Positions 20,676 through 24,761 of a stretch of DNA of 24,761 bases are shown here, one piece after another. The notes below the pieces were generated by a model, which saw nothing but the letters and a program-made list of their open reading frames with translations, did not search any database and was not told the DNA's origin. Positions within the stretch are counted from its first letter, which is position 1. Every line of letters starts with the position of its first letter. A program made the translations under genes and the position numbers. The stretch comes from a virus, in the IMG/VR virus record IMGVR_UViG_3300042306_002079, positions 1 to 24,761 of that record; one strand, given 5' to 3'.

Positions 20676-22186
20676 AGGGTAATCTGAAGACGTTGGCTGA
20701 AAGAGTCCATGGCGCATTTCACGAGATCCATGCGGGTGCCGTCCGGATAGGGCAGGTCGAACTCGAACTCGATGGCGGCGCGAAGTCTTGCAGGATCCAC
20801 GGGCCGTGCCGACGCGCAGGCCGCGTTGATGTTGTTGGAGAACTCCTCGACCTTCACCGAGCGGAAGAACGTGCCGAACAGATCCTTGAACTCGGCGACC
20901 GTGTGATACTTCTGGACCTTGGGCTTGTCCTGAAAGTCGCCGATGCGGATGCCCGGTTCATAGTCGAGGCGGAACGCGATGTTGCCCGCGTTGGATTCGT
21001 TCATGAACGCCTTGCCGTTGACCTGCCGCCAGCCGGACTCCCCGGCGGATGACGCGCAGGCATAGACCTTGGTGAACGGCTTGCACAGGGCGGCGCACAG
21101 GCAGGCGATGTGTTCGCGGTCCTCGCGGAACGGCACGGAGTTCAGCACGCTGGCGATGAAGATGCTGGTCCACTCCTTGCCTGCAGCCACTTCGGATAGA
21201 AAGGCACGGGTCAGTTCCACGCTCTCGGCCTTGTTGATGCCCCCTGGTCCAAGCCGATATGGCTCGAACGGGGTGCAGTCGATTCCGGTCTGGCGCAGGA
21301 GGAAGGTTTCGGTCAGGTGGCCGGCCCCGAAGTCGAGGATGGTCGTGCCATGTTCCTTGGTCCACCGGGCACGATCCGCCGCCTTGGAAATGTCGAAATC
21401 CTTGCATGGCTTCGCGCCATGCGTGGCGAAGATGAAGCCGTTCCCAAGCTCGCGACGGACGCGGCGTGCGCGGCGGAACGAGTTGAAGCGCAACATGTCG
21501 GCATAGCGCGTGTGGATGTCGAAGTCCATCGACAGCAGATTCATCATGGCCCGGGCGAACTCCGCCTCCTCCTCGGTGACGAACACGACCGGGGCGAACG
21601 CGGCTCCCTTTTCGGCCAGCATTTCCAGACGGCCGATGCCATTGATTACGGTCAGGTCCTCGCGGCAGACGATGGGCATGAGGATGCCGTGACGGTGCAG
21701 CGTGCGGGCGAGGTTGCGGGCATACTGGATCCAGCGGCCCGCGTTCACCCGGCAGAGATCCTTCACGGCGACTTCCGCGGGCTTGAGGCAGCGCAGGAAG
21801 CCGTCGCCGCCGACCTCCTTGTCGGGGATGCGGGCGGCGAGCGCCTGGATGTCCAGCGCTCGAAGCTCGCTGGACACCTTGCCGGGAGTGTGGTGGAAAT
21901 CGAAGTCGTTGGTCGCCCGGTTGAATACGATGTTGAGCGCCTTGCGCTGGTCGAGGTCGAGCGCCTTGGTGCGGAAAACCGGCACATGTGTCGCCTTCAT
22001 CCGCTCGGCGACGAGATGGCGCTGGTGGCCGGACAGGATTTCACCGTCCGCGTCGGCGAAGATCGGGGCGATGAAGCCGAGCTTGCGGAGCGACAGTTCG
22101 ATCAGGTCGAGACGCTCCGGGACCGCCGACCTCGGGTTGTAGGTCGATGGTCGAACGGCGTCGATGGGTTCGAGGGTGATGTTCAT
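20672..22186 (-). CDS. ParB-ParB-methyltransferase fusion
   Basis: 504 residues. Residues 5-70 are a ParB/sulfiredoxin-fold N-domain (RPSTYNPRSAVPERLDLIEL; GEILSGHQRHLVAERMKATH). Residues about 150-205 look like a second, diverged copy (WIQYARNLARTLHRHGILMP; VINGIGRLEMLAEKG). Residues 280-400 are Rossmann-like: TTILDFGAGHLTETFLLRQT matches motif I, Glu308 in CTPFEPY ends the next strand, and FIASVLNSVPFREDREHIAC stands where motif IV falls, lacking DPPY. ParB-like domains bind DNA or NTP and are often fused to phage DNA methyltransferases. The start at 22186 overlaps the upstream ParB stop. A role in nucleic-acid modification is plausible; the target base is unknown. Confidence 0.78.
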   Translation of the reverse strand: MNITLEPIDAVRPSTYNPRSAVPERLDLIELSLRKLGFIAPIFADADGEILSGHQRHLVAERMKATHVPVFRTKALDLDQRKALNIVFNRATNDFDFHHTPGKVSSELRALDIQALAARIPDKEVGGDGFLRCLKPAEVAVKDLCRVNAGRWIQYARNLARTLHRHGILMPIVCREDLTVINGIGRLEMLAEKGAAFAPVVFVTEEEAEFARAMMNLLSMDFDIHTRYADMLRFNSFRRARRVRRELGNGFIFATHGAKPCKDFDISKAADRARWTKEHGTTILDFGAGHLTETFLLRQTGIDCTPFEPYRLGPGGINKAESVELTRAFLSEVAAGKEWTSIFIASVLNSVPFREDREHIACLCAALCKPFTKVYACASSAGESGWRQVNGKAFMNESNAGNIAFRLDYEPGIRIGDFQDKPKVQKYHTVAEFKDLFGTFFRSVKVEEFSNNINAACASARPVDPARLRAAIEFEFDLPYPDGTRMDLVKCAMDSFSQRLQITL

Positions 22187-22839
22187 AGTCCGAGGCGGCT
22201 GCGGATTTCGTTGAGCACGCTTTCTTTGTCGAAGCCGGCGTCCTGTTTCACGCGGTCGCACCACGCGATGAATTCGTCCTGAGTGATGCGGAACCGGTAG
22301 AGTCCGACCGCGACCGTGACATCGCTCTTGTCGAGTTCCTTGTCGTGGCGGTCATCGTCATCCTCTTCATCGTCATCGCCGCTCGGATTGAGCAGTCCTT
22401 CGAGATCCGCAGGTTCGAAACCAGCGAGGATCGTATCAAAGTCGGCGGCCTTCCATTCGCTGGCGATCTTCTCAAGCTCGTTGAGATCGACCGAGGAAAG
22501 TTCAGCCAAACGGTTGTCGGCAACCAGCACGGCGAGTTCATCGTTCTCACTGGCGAAGTCCTGATAGTCCACCGGCACGACTTCGACGCCGAGGTGCTTG
22601 GCAGCCATCAGTCGGCCGTGGCCCGAAACGATCAGGCCGGTGAGATTGGAAACGGTGATCGTTTGCCGCCAGCCGAAGTAGCGGATGTTCTTGGCCAGAA
22701 GCTCGATCTGGCGCTGCGGGTGCGTGTTGGGGTTGCGCGGGTTGGGCTTCAGTTCGCCCACCGGCACGAGCTTGTCGAAGCTGCACCAGACTTCGATGCC
22801 ATTGGCGAGGGTGCGGGCCTTGGGGGAATCATCCGTCAT
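22183..22839 (-). CDS. ParB-fold protein of phage modification type
   Basis: 218 residues. Residues 24-95 carry LVPVGELKPNPRNPNTHPQR and, further on, LIVSGHGRLMAAKHLGVEVV, the pattern of ParB-like domains next to or fused with phage DNA methyltransferases, lacking the HTH of partition ParB. Residues 153-167 are a run of acidic residues (SGDDDEEDDDDRHDK), then a small C-terminal helical domain. ATG 22839 begins eleven bases inside the end of the previous gene and follows GTTGACA by 15 nt; a Met at 22866 would add nine residues and lies upstream of the element, so I prefer 22839. It presumably works with the downstream ParB fusion. Confidence 0.8.
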   Translation of the reverse strand: MTDDSPKARTLANGIEVWCSFDKLVPVGELKPNPRNPNTHPQRQIELLAKNIRYFGWRQTITVSNLTGLIVSGHGRLMAAKHLGVEVVPVDYQDFASENDELAVLVADNRLAELSSVDLNELEKIASEWKAADFDTILAGFEPADLEGLLNPSGDDDEEDDDDRHDKELDKSDVTVAVGLYRFRITQDEFIAWCDRVKQDAGFDKESVLNEIRSRLGL

Positions 22840-23074
22840 CGCCGGTTCGGATGGTGTCAACGGCATGGCTGACTTGCGCTAGCAACGGCAGGATGGATCG
22901 CCACGCATCGGGCGGGCACCATCCGAGGGCGAACCATTCCCGACTGCCGGCCACATCGCGCCATTCCACGGTGACCGGCGTTTCCCGGCGCATGCCGGGT
23001 GCCCGATAGCGGAACACGGCACGGGACATGCGGCCGTCGCGGGCAAAGGTGATCCGGTGGATGCGCGCCTTCAT
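22829..23074 (-). CDS. Small protein between AAA+ and ParB genes, unknown
   Basis: 81 residues. It begins MKARIHRITFARDGRMSRAV and contains VTVEWRDVAGSREWFALGWC, a small beta-rich basic protein. The start overlaps the AAA+ stop (ATGA) and its end overlaps the ParB gene start by eleven bases, so it is tightly built into the operon. The GTTGACA element of the next gene lies in its final codons (HAVDTI). No family recognised. Confidence 0.6.
   Translation of the reverse strand: MKARIHRITFARDGRMSRAVFRYRAPGMRRETPVTVEWRDVAGSREWFALGWCPPDAWRSILPLLAQVSHAVDTIRTGDDG
22855..22861 (-). promoter_or_regulatory. GTTGACA element before ParB gene
   Basis: Exact copy in the coding end of the 81-residue gene (Val-Asp-Thr), 15 nt before ATG 22839. 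It shows that the element also occurs in the early block. Confidence 0.6.
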
Positions 23075-23739
23075 GACAGCCCCTCCGCGTCGAGCCAGGA
23101 TTCCAGATCGGCGAGCGCGGCCCGGACGCATCCGCCGCTGCCGACCGCGATCCGCAACGAGGTCGCTTCATCGACCGGCCAATGGCGACGCAACAGGGCG
23201 GCGATGTCCTCGGTCGAGGGTGCCGCCAGCTTGATCGACTGGAAGCGGGTCTGAAACCGCTCGGTGAGCAGGTCGAGTTGCAGGTTGCTGGTGCCGATCA
23301 CGGCGCGGCCCGGTGGCAGGCGGTCGAGGTAACTCAGGAGCAGGTCCTGCGCGTCCCTGGTGCAGCGGTCCATCTCGTTGATGATCTTCACCGAATAGAC
23401 GCCGAACAGTGAGCAGACACCGAGCGTGCCCATCCACTGCTTCACGGTTTCGACGGTCACCAGCTTGCCGTTGAACTCCTCGACTGCGAAACGGGTGCCG
23501 GACAGGGCGTCGGCCACCATGTCGGCGATGCTGGTTTTCCCCACACCTGGCGGGCCGTAGAGCAGGAGCTTGACCGGCACCGCCGGGTTGGCGTGGAGCT
23601 TGCGGGCCTTGGCGACGAGTCGGGCGGCGACGGTGGCCGCGGGACCGCAGAGGTCATCGGGTCCGGTAGGTCGCCACGCCAGCGGTGGGCTTGCGGGGCG
23701 TGGCGGCGGGGTTGGCAGAATCTTCAAGGATCGTGGCAT
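23071..23739 (-). CDS. AAA+ ATPase, clamp-loader-like
   Basis: 222 residues. A Pro-rich start (1-20) leads to LAWRPTGPDDLCGPAATVAA, then Walker A YGPPGVGKTS (61-70), Walker B VKIINEMDRCTRDAQDLLLS (117-136, with Glu122-Met-Asp124 in place of the DE pair), sensor 1 GTSNLQLDLL (149-158), LTERFQTRFQ (158-167) in the arginine-finger region, and sensor 2 GGCVRAALADLE (202-213). The order is that of RFC/clamp-loader and RuvB-like ATPases, truncated after the lid. It may load or remodel a DNA-bound partner such as the ParB proteins. The start overlaps the previous gene by 86 bases, but no later ATG keeps the N-terminal box. Confidence 0.85.
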   Translation of the reverse strand: MPRSLKILPTPPPRPASPPLAWRPTGPDDLCGPAATVAARLVAKARKLHANPAVPVKLLLYGPPGVGKTSIADMVADALSGTRFAVEEFNGKLVTVETVKQWMGTLGVCSLFGVYSVKIINEMDRCTRDAQDLLLSYLDRLPPGRAVIGTSNLQLDLLTERFQTRFQSIKLAAPSTEDIAALLRRHWPVDEATSLRIAVGSGGCVRAALADLESWLDAEGLS

Positions 23740-23893
23740 GGTTCGTGGGGATCGGGTTGGTGATGGCCCGGGCGACGGCCTCAGCGCCCTTGCGGTAGAG
23801 GGTGACGGCGAGCAGTTCGCCGTTCACCAACACCGACCAGTAGCGCGTGAGGTAGCCGCCCGGTTTGCGATAGCGTGTGACTTCGACCTTCAT
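23654..23893 (-). CDS. Small basic protein overlapping the AAA+ start
   Basis: 79 residues beginning MKVEVTRYRKPGGYLTRYWS and continuing VLVNGELLAVTLYRKGAEAV, a compact beta-beta-alpha-like unit over the first 45 residues. The C-terminal 30 residues (PTNHATILEDSANPAATPRK) look unstructured and lie in the 86-base overlap with the AAA+ gene, which suggests the overlap formed by extension of a tail. The start is one base after the first base of the upstream stop context (ATGA overlap at 23893). Function unknown. Confidence 0.6.
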   Translation of the reverse strand: MKVEVTRYRKPGGYLTRYWSVLVNGELLAVTLYRKGAEAVARAITNPIPTNHATILEDSANPAATPRKPTAGVATYRTR

Positions 23894-24243
23894 CAGAAGT
23901 TGTAGTCGTGGAAGTGGTGGCGTCCGGGAATGACCCGCTCGCCGTTGGTGGTGCGGAAGCGGCCGTCCTTGCGGCGCGTCGCCCGATGCAGCGGAGCCGT
24001 AGGATCGGCCTCGTAGGTGTAGCGCTGCTCGTGGTTGTTCACGCAATGGCCGGCGAATCCGCCGGGGATGATCTCGGGCTTCCATCCGTCCAGCCTGGCG
24101 ATGTCGGGCTGGAGGTAGAGCGTGTGGCCGCTGGGCGTGACCCGGACCACCGTGCAGGCGGTTCGGTCGCTGTGGTGGCAAATGGTCGCGCCTTCACCGG
24201 CGATTGGATTCCATTCGGGTGTGTCCATGGCGGTGACGTTCAT
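23893..24243 (-). CDS. Conserved-looking early phage protein, unknown
   Basis: 116 residues. It contains two small beta modules: PIAGEGATICHHSDRTACTV-type segment near 12-30 and, at about 70-116, a Tyr/Arg/His-rich segment (QRYTYEADPTAPLHRATRRK; VIPGRHHFHDYNF). The latter resembles a small conserved protein found in many phage early regions whose role is not established. It is coupled to its neighbour on each side by ATGA overlaps. The ATG at 24243 is chosen for that overlap. Confidence 0.62.
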   Translation of the reverse strand: MNVTAMDTPEWNPIAGEGATICHHSDRTACTVVRVTPSGHTLYLQPDIARLDGWKPEIIPGGFAGHCVNNHEQRYTYEADPTAPLHRATRRKDGRFRTTNGERVIPGRHHFHDYNF

Positions 24244-24761
24244 TTGCCCCAGCCCTCGCGGCGGGCACGGGTTTTGACCGAGTTGGGTGACAGGCCGAAG
24301 TGCTCGGCCGTCTGCTTCACGCTGCGGCATTCGAGCCAGTGGGCCCGGACCTTCGACCAGTGATCGTCACCGAGGCCGGGATTGCCGACCTTCTTGGCGG
24401 GCTTGGATGTCTTAGCCTCGGGTGGCGTGGCCTCCGCTGGCGTTGGTTCGGGCTCAGCCGCGTCGGCGAACGCGTCGTAACGTCCCGGGCTGGCCTCGGG
24501 TTCGGGCCTGGTGATCGGCACGACATTCGCGGCGGGCTCGGTGACGGTGGCTCCGGTTCCCCCGGCGAGGATTTCCGCGACGATCTCGCGGATCAGCGGC
24601 ACGGGGATTTCGGTAATGGTGAAGACCAGTCCGTTGAGGGTCTTCCGACCGAGGGTTTGCTTGAGGAACTTCAATGCCTCGCCTCGGGTGCGGCCCTGGT
24701 AGCGGCCTTCGAATACGTTGTGGTCCTTGTCGTCGCAGACGATCCAATACAGTTTGTTCAT
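24240..24761 (-). CDS. Helix-turn-helix protein, possible regulator
   Basis: 173 residues; the ATG is the last codon of the window, so a start further out cannot be excluded, but MNKLYWIVCDDKDHNVFEGR reads as a natural beginning. Residues 1-70 form an alpha/beta domain I do not recognise; 75-125 are a flexible Pro/Ala/Glu-rich linker; 132-173 (DHWSKVRAHWLECRSVKQTA; EHFGLSPNSVKTRARREGWG) are a helix-turn-helix of the kind seen in small terminases and transposase heads. It could regulate the operon that starts here or bind phage DNA. Its stop overlaps the next ATG. Confidence 0.65.
   Translation of the reverse strand: MNKLYWIVCDDKDHNVFEGRYQGRTRGEALKFLKQTLGRKTLNGLVFTITEIPVPLIREIVAEILAGGTGATVTEPAANVVPITRPEPEASPGRYDAFADAAEPEPTPAEATPPEAKTSKPAKKVGNPGLGDDHWSKVRAHWLECRSVKQTAEHFGLSPNSVKTRARREGWGK

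Noticed and set aside
2981-22861. GTTGACA as a sigma70 -35 box
   Set aside because: With the normal 17-base spacing the -10 would fall on or after the start codon, and no TATAAT-like sequence stands there in the copies I checked.
2981-22861. GTTGACA copies as L5-type stoperators
   Set aside because: The mycobacteriophage L5 site, as I recall it, shares the TGTCAA core, but flanking bases are not kept here and no matching repressor is visible. Kept only as an analogy.
1-24761. CRISPR arrays, tRNA or rRNA genes, integrase, transposases, attachment sites
   Set aside because: I looked for spaced repeats, cloverleaf sequences and recombinase motifs on both strands and found none.

Overview
The window is part of a tailed phage or prophage genome with a lambda-like gene order, read almost entirely on the minus strand from right (24761) to left (3). 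The modules are packaging, portal, protease/scaffold, capsid, connectors, tail tube, tail chaperone with a -1 frameshift, tape measure, tail tip and fibre. There is no tail sheath, baseplate wedge or contractile gene, so a siphovirus with a long non-contractile tail is most likely. No integrase, repressor, attachment site, tRNA or CRISPR is visible, so lytic phage and prophage cannot be told apart. The DNA is GC-rich (over 60% by eye) and most genes lack a Shine-Dalgarno site. A small lipoprotein in the lysis region suggests a Gram-negative host. The style of the tail genes faintly recalls Verrucomicrobiota phages; that is a low-confidence impression.

Right part (24761-19484), the early or DNA-processing block: a helix-turn-helix protein, two small unknown proteins, a clamp-loader-like AAA+ ATPase, a small unknown, a ParB-fold protein, a ParB-ParB-methyltransferase fusion, a HAD-like protein with altered catalytic residues, and a protein closely resembling carboxy-SAM synthase CmoA. 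Most of these genes overlap by ATGA or are close together, so they look like one operon. They may form a DNA-modification cassette, possibly one using carboxy-SAM. The only plus-strand gene (18788-19459), a DUF3223/DCL domain fused to an HNH-like domain, lies between this block and the packaging genes.

Middle part (18690-10126): small and large terminase, a 54-residue lipoprotein and an M15 peptidase endolysin set inside the packaging module, a gpW-position protein, portal, a lower-GC inserted gene, an S49 protease with a nested scaffold start, major capsid protein, a beta-rich head protein, a terminator-like hairpin, and a head-tail connector.

Left part (10133-3): a gp10/Z-like connector, tail terminator candidate, tail tube candidate, an unknown, the G/GT chaperone pair with a canonical A-AAA-AAG slippery site, a second lower-GC inserted gene, the tape measure, three unfamiliar tail-tip proteins, a tail fibre, a glycosyltransferase-sulfotransferase fusion and a DUF4376 protein.

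The most striking non-gene signal is the heptamer GTTGACA (minus strand). It lies 13-16 nt before 13 start codons, including an internal one. It occurs ahead of starts lacking an SD and is absent where genes are coupled by ATGA overlaps. It looks like a start-associated element of this phage.
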